Assembly (NCBI RefSeq): GCF_036516575.1
Contig: NZ_DATBTY010000040.1
Span: 62,001-126,000 of the forward strand
Direction of reading: 5' to 3'
From: Cerasibacillus sp036516575
GTDB lineage: Bacteria > Bacillota > Bacilli > Bacillales > Amphibacillaceae
Length of the DNA stretch: 64,000 bases
Shown in pieces: positions 25,998 through 35,531 of this stretch. The number at the start of each line of letters is the position of its first letter. The first letter of the stretch is position 1. Under the pieces are notes generated by a model. That model did no database searches and was not told where the DNA came from. It saw only the letters and a program-made list of their open reading frames with translations. The position numbers were made by a program, and so were the translations under genes.

Positions 25998-26026
25998 ATT
26001 ATAGGCACTATAACTTTTTTTGTCAA
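25998..26026 (-). promoter_or_regulatory. Consensus promoter of the tRNA operon
   Basis: Minus strand TTGACA (26026-26021), 17-bp spacer, TATAAT (26003-25998): a perfect sigma-A consensus promoter 32 bp before tRNA-Gly. Confidence 0.9.
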
Positions 26027-26291
26027 TACCAAAAATAACTTTTATTGGTTTATTTTTTAAGGAATGCATAAAAACTTAGCGATTATTGTAGAAAAATAAT
26101 ATCTTACACAAGGTCGGTCGTCAGTTTCGCATAATTATGACCGTCATTTCCTTCTTAATTTCTCCTGAAATCAAAGATAAGCATCTCTAAAAGTTACTTG
26201 AATCTTCCAATCAATAAATGTTAAACTTTACACACCAAACAGTTTAAGAGATCACTCTCGAATTGTTGGCTAAAAGGAGGTGGCTGAACGG

Positions 26292-27269
26292 TTGGATTCA
26301 GAAGAAAACAAAATCGTACTTTTTCCAAAATGGAAAGAAAAATTAGAAGAGAGTAGCTTACGAGCATTGGAGGAAAAGAACTTTATAGAAGCTTTAAATC
26401 AATTTAACGAACTGATTAAATATGATGAAGGATCACATGAAATCATCATTGGTAAATTGATCTGTTTAATCGAATTAGGCCAATATGAGGAAGCGGATGC
26501 TTTATGTAAAAGAGCAATGCAAGATAAGAATCAAGTAGCCTATTATCATTATGTACATATATATTTGACACTGTTATTACAAACAAATCAATATGAAGAG
26601 TTAATGGAACGTGTTCTTGAGGAATTAAAAGATCCTTACATACCAGAAGTCGTTAAAGTTCAGTTTCAACAATTGTATGAATGGAGCAAAGAGATTAATG
26701 TCGGTCTCATAGCAGAAAAAACACATCAATATCGGAAAGCTTTACGTCTAGCCATTCGTGAAAACAATGTCTTAAACCAATGGCAACTCATCATAAATTT
26801 AAAGCAACTTCATGCCCAACCACTTGAAGAAGTATATCAATGGACTAAGGACCAATCAATCCATCCTGTCATTAAAACTGCATTATTTCAATGGTTACAG
26901 GATGAACAAATTAGCCGATCTGTGACGGTTTCGAAATTTGGTGACACGAAACGTTTTATACCTACAAAAACGCCTTCACTCCAAGAAACCCCACAACACA
27001 AAGAGATATTACGCCATATAAGTGACATAGAACAAAATAATCCCACATTATATGATATGATAAAACGGCTTTTAGAACGATATCTTTTTGTTAATTATCC
27101 TTTACTTCCGAATGCTGATGAGTTACCTCTAATAGCCGAAGCAGTTCGTTTTCTAGGGCATACATATATGACTGACCAATCAAATGAAGTGTATGATGAA
27201 CAACTTTTATTCTATATAAATGAAGTCGAAACATGTGAAAAGCTTTATTTGAGTATTCTAGATGAATAA
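26292..27269 (+). CDS. ysoA: TPR-repeat protein (YsoA-like)
   Basis: 325 aa, mostly helical. The N-terminal half has tetratricopeptide-like helix pairs (ALEEKNFIEALNQFNELIKY, LIELGQYEEADALCKRAM, LLLQTNQYEELMERVLEEL). No catalytic motif or signal peptide; likely a cytoplasmic protein-interaction scaffold of unknown role. It lies directly before tig, the place of ysoA in B. subtilis. TTG 26292 is preferred because the AAAGGAGGTG at 26274-26283 is at a suitable distance; GTG 26280 lies inside that site. Confidence 0.8.
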   Translation: MDSEENKIVLFPKWKEKLEESSLRALEEKNFIEALNQFNELIKYDEGSHEIIIGKLICLIELGQYEEADALCKRAMQDKNQVAYYHYVHIYLTLLLQTNQYEELMERVLEELKDPYIPEVVKVQFQQLYEWSKEINVGLIAEKTHQYRKALRLAIRENNVLNQWQLIINLKQLHAQPLEEVYQWTKDQSIHPVIKTALFQWLQDEQISRSVTVSKFGDTKRFIPTKTPSLQETPQHKEILRHISDIEQNNPTLYDMIKRLLERYLFVNYPLLPNADELPLIAEAVRFLGHTYMTDQSNEVYDEQLLFYINEVETCEKLYLSILDE

Positions 27270-27285
27270 ACAACAAGGACAATCC

Positions 27286-27313
27286 TTGAAAGCTATAATA
27301 ATTATGATATAAT
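27286..27313 (+). promoter_or_regulatory. tig promoter
   Basis: TTGAAA (27286-27291), 16-bp spacer, TATAAT (27308-27313), giving a leader of about 140 nt before the tig start codon. Confidence 0.75.
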
Positions 27314-27457
27314 AAAGTGGTTGTAAACTAGGAAGCTGATACCTTTTATAAGGAATTGGTACGGATTCAATGTAAAGTCATATGATGCTTTACGTGATAA
27401 ACAATGGAACAATCATACAATCAATATGTATGGATAATAGATTTTGGAGGGAAAAAA

Positions 27458-28750
27458 ATGACGGCCAAATGGGAAAAAAAAGAAGGTAATGATGGTGTAC
27501 TAACATTTGAGGTGAGTGCAGATCAATTTGAAAAAGCACTTGACCAAGCATTTAACAAAGTAGTGAAGGACATAGAACTTCCTGGATTTCGTAAAGGGAA
27601 AATTCCACGTGTCATTTTCGAAAAACGTTTTGGAGTAGAAGCTCTTTACCAGGATGCGCTAGATATTGTCTTACCTAATGCGTATGTTGAAGCGATAGAA
27701 GAAACTGAAATCGAACCAGTAGATCAACCATCCATTGATATTGAGGAAATTGAAAGAGGTAAAAACCTTGTCTTCACAGCTGAAGTAACTGTCAAACCAG
27801 AAGTAAAGCTAGGTGACTATAAAGGCTTAGAAGTTGAAGCGCAAGACGTAACAGTTACTGATGAAGATGTTGATGAGGAAATTAAGCGTGAGCAAGAGCG
27901 TTTTGCTGAATTAATCGTAAAAGAAGAAGGCGCTGTTGAAGAAGGCGATACAGTCGTTATTGATTTTGAAGGGTTCGTCGACGATGTAGCATTTGAAGGT
28001 GGTAAAGGTGAAAACCATACATTAGAAATTGGCTCTGGTCAATTTATTCCTGGCTTTGAAGATCAACTTGTTGGTAAAGAAGCAGGAGAAGAGACTGATG
28101 TTAATGTCACTTTCCCTGAAGAATATCATGCTGAAGATTTAGCTGGTAAAGAAGCTACTTTTAAAGTTAAGATCCATGAAATTAAAGTAAAAGAGCTTCC
28201 CGAATTAGATGATGAATTTGCAAAAGATGTCGATGATGAAGTTGAAACATTAGAAGAATTAAAAACTAAAAGGAAAGAGCAACTGGAAGCACAGAAGAAA
28301 CAAGATGCTGAGAACAATACGAAAAACACGTTAATTCAAAAAGCGGTTGAAAATTCTGAAGCAGATATTCCAGAAGCAATGATTAATACAGAAATCGATC
28401 GCATGGTTAATGAATTACAACAAAACCTGCAAATGCAAGGTATGACCATTGATATGTACTATCAGTTCTCTGGTCAAGATGAAGCCACATTAAGAGAACA
28501 AATGAAAGAAGACGCCGAGAAACGCGTCATGACAAGCCTAACATTAGAAGCTATTGCCCAAACAGAAGAGATTGAAGCAACAGATGAAGACATTGATGCT
28601 GAAATGGAAAAAATGGCTGGTATGTATGGTGTTGAAAAAGATCAGATTAAACAAATGCTAGGCGGCAATACATCCATGTTAAAAGATGAGTTGAAAATTC
28701 AAAAAGCCATTGATTTCTTAGTTGATGAAAGTAAAACAATTGAACAATAA
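27458..28750 (+). CDS. tig: Trigger factor
   Basis: 430 aa (B. subtilis Tig 424). A ribosome-associated chaperone and peptidyl-prolyl isomerase acting on emerging polypeptides. The ribosome-binding signature GFRKGKIPR is near residue 40; an FKBP-type domain lies about 150-240 (GDTVVIDFEGFVDDVAFEGG, IPGFEDQLVGK); the C-terminal helical arms follow. ATG 27458 follows TGGAGGGA; an open frame extends upstream but lacks a ribosome binding site. Confidence 0.96.
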   Translation: MTAKWEKKEGNDGVLTFEVSADQFEKALDQAFNKVVKDIELPGFRKGKIPRVIFEKRFGVEALYQDALDIVLPNAYVEAIEETEIEPVDQPSIDIEEIERGKNLVFTAEVTVKPEVKLGDYKGLEVEAQDVTVTDEDVDEEIKREQERFAELIVKEEGAVEEGDTVVIDFEGFVDDVAFEGGKGENHTLEIGSGQFIPGFEDQLVGKEAGEETDVNVTFPEEYHAEDLAGKEATFKVKIHEIKVKELPELDDEFAKDVDDEVETLEELKTKRKEQLEAQKKQDAENNTKNTLIQKAVENSEADIPEAMINTEIDRMVNELQQNLQMQGMTIDMYYQFSGQDEATLREQMKEDAEKRVMTSLTLEAIAQTEEIEATDEDIDAEMEKMAGMYGVEKDQIKQMLGGNTSMLKDELKIQKAIDFLVDESKTIEQ

Positions 28751-28767
28751 TCAATGAACATATGATA

Positions 28768-28805
28768 AACAAGGTGCAAGCTAAAAGCTGATGCACCTTG
28801 TTTTC
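28768..28805 (+). terminator. Terminator after tig
   Basis: AACAAGGTGCA (28768-28778) pairs perfectly with TGCACCTTGTT (28792-28802), then TT. Confidence 0.85.
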
Positions 28806-29006
28806 CTATCTGTGTATTGAATGTATTGAAAAAAAGCCATTCCTCTTGCATATGTAAGGACTCCAGATCGTTTCAATAATAACGTCTTACCATACATAAA
28901 CATCGTTAAAAAAGATGCCTAGCTTACAAGTTATAAGTTTTCAAAAAACATAAAATGAAGTATAATCAAATAAATTGAGTATATAGTAATGGAAAGGTAT
29001 ATTGTT

Positions 29007-29034
29007 TTGTTTTTACTAATGCTTTTGCTATGAT
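29007..29034 (+). promoter_or_regulatory. clpX promoter
   Basis: TTGTTT (29007-29012), 16-bp spacer, TATGAT (29029-29034). The rest of the roughly 280-bp tig-clpX spacer shows no other signal; no CtsR box was recognised. Confidence 0.6.
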
Positions 29035-29088
29035 GAAACTAGCAAAGTATCGGCAAGATAGTCGATTTATCTTTTAGGGGTGAAAAAA

Positions 29089-30366
29089 ATGTTTAAATTC
29101 AATGATGAAAAAGGGCAATTGAAATGTTCTTTCTGTGGTAAAAGCCAAGAACAAGTCCGTAAATTAGTTGCCGGTCCTGGCGTTTATATATGTGATGAAT
29201 GTATTGAATTATGCTCCGAAATTGTTGAAGAAGAATTAGGTGCAGAAGAAGAAGTTGAATTTAAAGATATTCCAAAGCCAAAAGAAATATGTGATATTCT
29301 TGATGACTATGTTATTGGACAGGAAAAGGCAAAGAAAAGCTTATCCGTAGCAGTTTATAACCATTATAAGCGGATTAATTCTGCAAAAAGTAATGATGAT
29401 GTAGAAATTGCTAAAAGTAATATCGCAATGATTGGTCCGACTGGAAGCGGAAAAACATTATTAGCACAGACACTAGCAAGAATTTTAAATGTACCGTTCG
29501 CTATGGCGGATGCGACATCCTTAACAGAAGCAGGTTATGTTGGTGAAGATGTCGAAAATATCTTATTAAAATTAATCCAGGCTGCTGATTATGATGTGGA
29601 AAAAGCAGAAAAAGGAATTATCTATATTGATGAGATCGATAAAGTAGCACGTAAGTCTGAAAATCCATCCATTACAAGAGATGTTTCAGGTGAAGGGGTC
29701 CAACAAGCTTTACTCAAAATCCTTGAAGGTACTGTTGCAAGTGTTCCACCACAAGGAGGAAGAAAGCACCCACATCAAGAATTTATTCAAATTGATACAA
29801 CGAATATTCTCTTTATCGTTGGTGGAGCATTTGATGGCATCGATCAAACAATAAAACGCCGACTAGGAAATAAGGTTATTGGCTTCGGTGCTGATGTTGA
29901 TGGTCAAGAAATGGATAAAGGTGAATTGTTATCAAAGATTTTACCGGAAGACTTACTAAGATACGGGCTTATTCCTGAGTTTATCGGGAGATTACCTGTT
30001 ATCACAAGTCTTGAACCATTAGATGAAGATGCAATGGTACAAATTTTAACAAAACCGAAAAATGCCTTAGTTAAGCAGTATAATAAGCTATTCCAAATGG
30101 ATCAAGTTGAATTAGAATTCGAAGATGATGCACTCGTTGAAATCGCTAAAAAGGCGATTGAACGGAAAACCGGTGCACGCGGACTGCGTTCAATCATTGA
30201 AGGTATTATGCTTGATGTGATGTTTGAACTACCATCACGCCAAGATATTAAAACATGTATTATTACAAAAGAGACCGTCACAGAAGAAGATGGCAGTCCA
30301 AAATTAGTATTTCATGATGGTACAGTCATGGATAGCAACGAAAAGTTACCGAAAGAAAGTGCATGA
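29089..30366 (+). CDS. clpX: ATP-dependent Clp protease ATP-binding subunit ClpX
   Basis: 425 aa. An AAA+ unfoldase that feeds substrates to ClpP. The N-terminal zinc-binding domain has CSFCGK and CDECIELC; Walker A GPTGSGKTLLA (about residue 119), the pore loop GYVGEDV, Walker B GIIYIDEIDK, and the ClpP-binding IGF loop IGFGAD are all visible; sensor 2 lies in KTGARGLRS. ATG 29089 was chosen after AGGGGTGA; the in-frame GTG at 29080 is part of that site. lonA follows after about 190 bp; lonB, which lies between them in B. subtilis, is absent. Confidence 0.97.
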   Translation: MFKFNDEKGQLKCSFCGKSQEQVRKLVAGPGVYICDECIELCSEIVEEELGAEEEVEFKDIPKPKEICDILDDYVIGQEKAKKSLSVAVYNHYKRINSAKSNDDVEIAKSNIAMIGPTGSGKTLLAQTLARILNVPFAMADATSLTEAGYVGEDVENILLKLIQAADYDVEKAEKGIIYIDEIDKVARKSENPSITRDVSGEGVQQALLKILEGTVASVPPQGGRKHPHQEFIQIDTTNILFIVGGAFDGIDQTIKRRLGNKVIGFGADVDGQEMDKGELLSKILPEDLLRYGLIPEFIGRLPVITSLEPLDEDAMVQILTKPKNALVKQYNKLFQMDQVELEFEDDALVEIAKKAIERKTGARGLRSIIEGIMLDVMFELPSRQDIKTCIITKETVTEEDGSPKLVFHDGTVMDSNEKLPKESA

Positions 30367-30383
30367 AACAAATAATAATCATG

Positions 30384-30468
30384 ATGAGACTGACTTGGCG
30401 TGTCAACTCTTTTTGATAAAAGATAAAAGAAGAGTAGAGTATCTGCCTTGGATCAGTCTCATTATTTT
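30384..30468 (+). terminator. Terminator-like long hairpin after clpX
   Basis: ATGAGACTGA (30384-30393) pairs with TCAGTCTCAT (30453-30462), followed by TATTTTCG. An inner ACTCTT/AAGAGT pair extends the fold. The T-run is weak. Confidence 0.6.
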
Positions 30469-30556
30469 CGTTTAAATGCTTTCATAAGATATTTTGGGAT
30501 ATACTATTGGATAGAAATACATAAAACATCGAGTAAAAATCATAGGAGGTTCAAAC

Positions 30557-32893
30557 ATGACAAAAGAAAACACCCTTTTGCCCCTCCTACCGCTACGTGG
30601 GGTTATGGTGTTTCCAACAGTGGTCCTTCATCTTGACGTGGGACGCGATAAATCAATAGCGGCTTTAGAGAAAGCCATGCTAGGTGATCAACATATTTTT
30701 TTAGTGTCCCAGAAGAAAATGAGTATTGAAGACCCAAAAGTGAGCGATATTTATCGTGTTGGAACGGTAGCAAAAGTAAATCAAATGTTAAAATTACCTA
30801 ATGGAACATTTCGTGTACTGGTAGAAGGATTATATCGTGCTGAAATCGTTCGTTACGAAGATGATGCCGATTTATATATGGTGGAAACGGTTCGGATGGA
30901 TGAAGTTGAAGGAGAGACAAATGTTACTGAAGCATTGATGCGTAATCTCCTAGAACAATTCGAACAATATTTGCGTTTGTCTCAAAAAGTTAAACGCGAG
31001 ATTTATACAACGGTATCAGACATAGAAGAACCAGGCAGATTGGCGGATATGATCGCCTCCCATTTACCACTACGCATTCGCGATAAACAAAGGCTTCTCG
31101 AAACAATCCATATTCCAGTACGCTTACAACGTCTTATTAAATATGTTTCAAATGAAAAAGAAGTCCTTGATCTTGAAAAGAAAATCGGACAGCGTGTTAA
31201 AACATCAATGGAAGAAACACAGAAAGAATACTATTTACGAGAGCAATTAAAAGCGATACAGAAGGAACTTGGTGAGCGGGATGGAAAACACGGGGAAGTA
31301 GAAGATTTACGTGATAAAATCGAAGAATCCGATATGCCCGAGCGAATTGAGGAAGTTGCTCTAAAAGAATTAGCCCGCTATGAACGCGTTCCTCAAAACT
31401 CGGCTGAAAGCTCCGTTATTCGAAATTATTTAGATTGGTTATTAACATTGCCATGGACCGCAAAAACAAAAGATAAAATTGAAATTAATGAAGCTAAAAG
31501 AATTTTAAATCGCGATCATTACGGTTTAGAAAAAGTAAAAGAACGTATTTTAGAGTATTTAGCTGTGCAGAAATTAACACAATCGATTAAGGGGCCGATT
31601 ATTTGTCTCGTTGGACCGCCAGGGGTAGGTAAAACATCATTGGCTAGGTCAATTGCTGAGGCGATTAATCGCAAGTTTGTCCGTATTTCCTTAGGTGGTG
31701 TACGTGACGAGGCTGAAATTAGAGGGCATAGACGTACGTATATTGGTGCGATGCCTGGTCGTATCATCCAAGGAATGAAGAAAGCAGAAACGATTAATCC
31801 AGTATTTTTATTAGATGAAATCGATAAAATGGCAAGTGATTTCCGGGGTGACCCAGCGTCAGCCATGCTCGAAGTGTTAGACCCAGAACAAAATCATAAT
31901 TTCAGTGATCATTTTATCGAAGAGGCATATGATTTATCACAAGTTATGTTTATTGCGACGGCAAACTATGTCAACAATATTCCAGCTCCACTACTTGATC
32001 GAATGGAACTGATTTCCCTTTCTGGCTATACAGAAATGGAGAAATTCCATATAGCATCGGAACATTTATTGCCGAAGCAACTGAAGGAAAATGGTTTAAC
32101 AAAAGCAGACTTACAAATTAGGAAACCAGCACTTATGAAATTAATTCGTCGCTATACACGCGAAGCCGGTGTTCGTAATTTAGAACGACAATTAGCAACA
32201 ATCTGTCGTAAAACGGCCAAAATCATTATTTCCGGTGAACAAAAAAGAGTTATTGTCACGGAGAAACGGTTAGAGAACTTATTAGGAAAGCCTATTTATC
32301 GGTATGGTCAAATGGAAGAGAAGGATCAAGTAGGAGCTGCGACAGGCTTAGCTTATACAGCTGCCGGGGGCGACACATTATCAATTGAAGTCGCACATTA
32401 TCCTGGAAAAGGAAAGCTCACTTTAACCGGTAAACTAGGTGATGTAATGCGTGAGTCAGCCCAAGCAGCATTCAGTTATATTCGTTCACGTGCTGATCAA
32501 TTAGATATTCCTGAAGATTTCCATGAAAAGAATGATATTCATATTCATGTACCTGAAGGGGCAACACCGAAAGATGGCCCATCAGCGGGGATTACTATCG
32601 CAACGGCACTTGTCTCTTCTCTAACAGGGCGTCCGATAAAAAAAGAAGTCGGGATGACGGGAGAAATTACGTTACGTGGGAGAGTACTTCCGATTGGTGG
32701 CTTAAAAGAAAAATCATTAAGTGCCCATCGAGCTGGAATTACGACCATTATTATGCCAAAAGATAACGAAAAAGATTTAGAAGACATTCCAGAAAGTGTT
32801 CGCGATGATTTGACGTTTATTCTTGTAGACCATTTAGATCAAGTATTAGAACATGCGTTAGTGGGGGAAGATGATGAAAGTAACTCACGCTGA
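30557..32893 (+). CDS. lonA: ATP-dependent protease LonA
   Basis: 778 aa (B. subtilis LonA 774). Domains: N-terminal substrate-binding LON domain (1 to about 200), AAA+ module with GPPGVGKTSLA (about 357) and PVFLLDEIDKM, and C-terminal protease with catalytic Ser in PKDGPSAGIT and Lys in GGLKEKSLSAHRAG. Degrades misfolded and regulatory proteins in the cytoplasm. TAGGAGG precedes ATG 30557. A TATACT at 30500-30505 may be its -10. engB overlaps its 3' end by 20 bp. Confidence 0.97.
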   Translation: MTKENTLLPLLPLRGVMVFPTVVLHLDVGRDKSIAALEKAMLGDQHIFLVSQKKMSIEDPKVSDIYRVGTVAKVNQMLKLPNGTFRVLVEGLYRAEIVRYEDDADLYMVETVRMDEVEGETNVTEALMRNLLEQFEQYLRLSQKVKREIYTTVSDIEEPGRLADMIASHLPLRIRDKQRLLETIHIPVRLQRLIKYVSNEKEVLDLEKKIGQRVKTSMEETQKEYYLREQLKAIQKELGERDGKHGEVEDLRDKIEESDMPERIEEVALKELARYERVPQNSAESSVIRNYLDWLLTLPWTAKTKDKIEINEAKRILNRDHYGLEKVKERILEYLAVQKLTQSIKGPIICLVGPPGVGKTSLARSIAEAINRKFVRISLGGVRDEAEIRGHRRTYIGAMPGRIIQGMKKAETINPVFLLDEIDKMASDFRGDPASAMLEVLDPEQNHNFSDHFIEEAYDLSQVMFIATANYVNNIPAPLLDRMELISLSGYTEMEKFHIASEHLLPKQLKENGLTKADLQIRKPALMKLIRRYTREAGVRNLERQLATICRKTAKIIISGEQKRVIVTEKRLENLLGKPIYRYGQMEEKDQVGAATGLAYTAAGGDTLSIEVAHYPGKGKLTLTGKLGDVMRESAQAAFSYIRSRADQLDIPEDFHEKNDIHIHVPEGATPKDGPSAGITIATALVSSLTGRPIKKEVGMTGEITLRGRVLPIGGLKEKSLSAHRAGITTIIMPKDNEKDLEDIPESVRDDLTFILVDHLDQVLEHALVGEDDESNSR

Positions 32894-33461
32894 ATTTATT
32901 ATCAGTGCCGCAACAGAAAAACAATACCCAACTGACCGTCTCCCAGAGATTGCGCTTGCGGGACGGTCTAACGTAGGAAAATCTTCATTTATTAATACGC
33001 TAATCTCTCGGAGGAATTTAGCCCGAACATCGAGTAAGCCAGGAAAAACACAGACTCTGAATTATTATCGGATTAATGAACAGTTTTATTTTGTTGATGT
33101 ACCAGGATATGGTTATGCTAAAGTATCTAAAAAAGAACGAGAGAAATGGGCCCTAATGATGGAAACCTATTTTCAAAAGCGTAAGCACTTAAAAGCCGTT
33201 CTTTTAGTCATAGATCTTCGCCATGAGCCAACGAAAGATGATGTCCAAATGTATGATTACTTAATATATTATGATTGGCCTGTGATTGTCGTTGCGACTA
33301 AGTTGGATAAAGTTCCAAAAGGAAAACGCGCTTCTTTTATCAAGCGAGCGAAAGATACGTTGGATTTAAAGGACACTGACCATATTGTTCCATTCTCTGC
33401 TTATACAGGTGAAGGCAAACGTGAATCATGGCAATTGTTAAAAGCCTTCATTTCAAGATAA
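32874..33461 (+). CDS. engB: Ribosome biogenesis GTPase EngB/YsxC
   Basis: 195 aa from ATG 32874, the length of B. subtilis YsxC. Essential GTPase for 50S subunit assembly. G1 GRSNVGKSS, G2 TSSKPGKTQT, G3 DVPGYG, G4 TKLDK and G5 SAYTG are in order. The start lies within the end of lonA, with GGGGGAAG just before it; an adjacent ATG at 32871 is equally possible. lonA-engB is conserved across Bacillaceae. Confidence 0.96.
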   Translation: MKVTHAEFIISAATEKQYPTDRLPEIALAGRSNVGKSSFINTLISRRNLARTSSKPGKTQTLNYYRINEQFYFVDVPGYGYAKVSKKEREKWALMMETYFQKRKHLKAVLLVIDLRHEPTKDDVQMYDYLIYYDWPVIVVATKLDKVPKGKRASFIKRAKDTLDLKDTDHIVPFSAYTGEGKRESWQLLKAFISR

Positions 33462-33497
33462 AAAAACAACAGCATTGTAACCCGCTGTTGTTTTATT
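33461..33497. terminator. Bidirectional terminator, engB and the membrane gene
   Basis: AACAACAGC (33465-33473) pairs with GCTGTTGTT (33484-33492), flanked by A- and T-runs between convergent genes. Confidence 0.85.
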
Positions 33498-33975
33498 TAT
33501 GACGTAACAATAATAGTAACCCAGTAATAATAAGAGCAACCGGCCAATATGTTTCTAATAGATGAAATGCATCATTCATCCATGGGAATTGAAGGGGTAT
33601 CGCATTTGAATAAATCATAAAAAGGGCAAATCCGGACAGAATAACACTTTGAAGTAGGCCTTCCTTGGTCTTTAAAAAGCGAACAAAAAAAGCGATTCCA
33701 AGGATTAATACATACATAGCCCAGTGATCAATCCAAAAATCATAGTGTTTGACACCATGAAAATGAATTCCTAATCCTAATAAGAATGTACCTGTAAAAA
33801 GCTGCCCATATTCTTTTGCTTTAAAACTATAAATTAAAAAAGCAAAGCCTATAATAATTAGGAAAGTAGGCCAAGAATAAAAATCAGTAAAAATAGGCAC
33901 CTTTAATTGCCTTAATAGGAAGAAGACACCAATCCCTATGAGTAGATAGCTTGTAAATAAGTGTTGCTTTTTCAT
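33493..33975 (-). CDS. LiaI/LiaF-like transmembrane domain protein
   Basis: 160 aa with about six short hydrophobic segments, several of the GxxLLLxxL type found in LiaI-LiaF-TM/DUF5668 proteins (SYLLIGIGVFFLLRQL, ALIITGLLLLLRHK at the end). No soluble domain. LiaI-type proteins act in cell-envelope stress responses; here there is no adjacent two-component system, so the role is unknown. The start at 33975 is 9 nt after GAGGTG on the minus strand; ATG 33981 and GTG 33987 are alternatives. It is transcribed against engB and divergent from hemA. I do not know this gene from the B. subtilis engB-hemA junction. Confidence 0.65.
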   Translation of the reverse strand: MKKQHLFTSYLLIGIGVFFLLRQLKVPIFTDFYSWPTFLIIIGFAFLIYSFKAKEYGQLFTGTFLLGLGIHFHGVKHYDFWIDHWAMYVLILGIAFFVRFLKTKEGLLQSVILSGFALFMIYSNAIPLQFPWMNDAFHLLETYWPVALIITGLLLLLRHK

Positions 33976-34151
33976 TCTCATTTTCACCTCGTTTGAATCG
34001 AACAGTTCATTATATATACGTTTATCGTACCATATAGTTTCGAATTCTGTTCACAAATATGAAAACATGTCTTATGAAAATATGTTAAAATGTAATGAGG
34101 CAATCATTATATCAATTTAATGAACCTTTTCAACCTAATGGAGGAGATAAG

Positions 34152-35519
34152 GTGTATATACTAAAAGTCGGTGTTAACCATGTAACCGCTCCAGTAGAAA
34201 TCCGGGAAAAATTATCCTTTTCGGAAAATGAATTAGCTGAAGCGATGTTAACGTTGAAGGAACAAAAAAGTATTTTAGAAAATGTCATCCTATCTACATG
34301 CAATCGGACTGAAATTTTTGCAGTCGTAGATCAATTGCATACAGGGCGCTATTATATAAAACAATTTTTAGAAGAATGGTTTGAAATCAACAAGGAAGAG
34401 TTTTCTCCTTATTTAGCGATGGTTGATAGTGATGAAGCGATTGACCATTTGTTTAAGTTGACAGCGGGATTAGACTCAATGGTTCTAGGTGAAACGCAAA
34501 TCCTAGGCCAAGTTCGAGATGCCTTTTTTGTCGGGCAACAAGCCGGCACGACAGGTACGATTTTTAATGAATTATTTAAACAAGCTGTTACATTTGCTAA
34601 ACGGGCACACCATGAAACTGCGATTGGAGAAAATGCTGTCTCTGTAAGCTATGCTGCAGTAGAATTAGCAAAAAATATCTTCGCTGATATAACTGACAAG
34701 CACGTTATCGTCTTAGGTGCAGGTAAGATGGGAGAATTAGCAGCTAAAAATTTACAAGGATCCGGTGTGGAAAGAATGACCGTCGTTAATCGGACGCTGG
34801 AAAATGCTGAAAAGCTAGCTGAGAAATTCCAAGGAAAAGCGGCTCCATTAACAGATTTATACCATGTTCTTGAATCAGCAGATATACTCATTAGTTCAAC
34901 AGGTTCACAAGAAATTGTGCTAACTAAGGAAGATTTAACACCTGTATTAAAGAAGAGAAAAGGTCGTCCATTATTCTTAGTAGATATTGCTGTTCCACGT
35001 GATTTAGACCCAGCTATCGATGACTTAGATGATGTCTTTTTATACGATATTGATAACTTACAACATATCGTTGATGAAAATTTAGAGACGCGGCAAAAGG
35101 CGGCAACACACATTAAGTCAATGATTGGTAAAGAAATTGTAGCGTTTAACCAATGGATCAGAACATTAGGCGTTGTTCCTGTCATCATTGGACTTCGAGA
35201 AAAAGCTTTATCAATACAAGAGACAACGATGCAAAGTATTGAAAATAAACTTCCTGATTTAACTGAAAGAGAAAAGAAAATCTTGAATAAACATACAAAG
35301 AGCATTGTAAACCAATTATTAAAAGAACCAATTAGCCAAGCTAAAGAATTATCAGGAGCAAAAGATGCTGATAAAGCATTAGAGTTATTTGTACAAATCT
35401 TTGGAATCGAAGATCAAGTTAAAGAACATCTGGCGCGCCAAGCTAAAAAAGACCCTGCAACAAAGGAAAAAATGAAATCCATTTTCCCTTTTTTAGAAAA
35501 ACTTGTTTCAGTGAAGTAG
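34152..35519 (+). CDS. hemA: Glutamyl-tRNA reductase
   Basis: 455 aa, identical in length to B. subtilis HemA. It reduces glutamyl-tRNA to glutamate-1-semialdehyde, the first committed step of C5 haem synthesis. The catalytic Cys50 is in STCNRTEIF; GLDSMVLGETQILGQV and the NADPH-binding VLGAGKMGELAA are present. The start is GTG 34152, 9 nt after TGGAGGAG. First gene of hemAXCDBL. Confidence 0.96.
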   Translation: MYILKVGVNHVTAPVEIREKLSFSENELAEAMLTLKEQKSILENVILSTCNRTEIFAVVDQLHTGRYYIKQFLEEWFEINKEEFSPYLAMVDSDEAIDHLFKLTAGLDSMVLGETQILGQVRDAFFVGQQAGTTGTIFNELFKQAVTFAKRAHHETAIGENAVSVSYAAVELAKNIFADITDKHVIVLGAGKMGELAAKNLQGSGVERMTVVNRTLENAEKLAEKFQGKAAPLTDLYHVLESADILISSTGSQEIVLTKEDLTPVLKKRKGRPLFLVDIAVPRDLDPAIDDLDDVFLYDIDNLQHIVDENLETRQKAATHIKSMIGKEIVAFNQWIRTLGVVPVIIGLREKALSIQETTMQSIENKLPDLTEREKKILNKHTKSIVNQLLKEPISQAKELSGAKDADKALELFVQIFGIEDQVKEHLARQAKKDPATKEKMKSIFPFLEKLVSVK

Positions 35520-35531
35520 AAAGGTTGAATT

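Noticed and set aside
34649..35305. 218-aa open frame on the minus strand
   Set aside because: It lies wholly inside hemA in another frame, has Ser/Cys-rich composition typical of antisense frames and no ribosome binding site.
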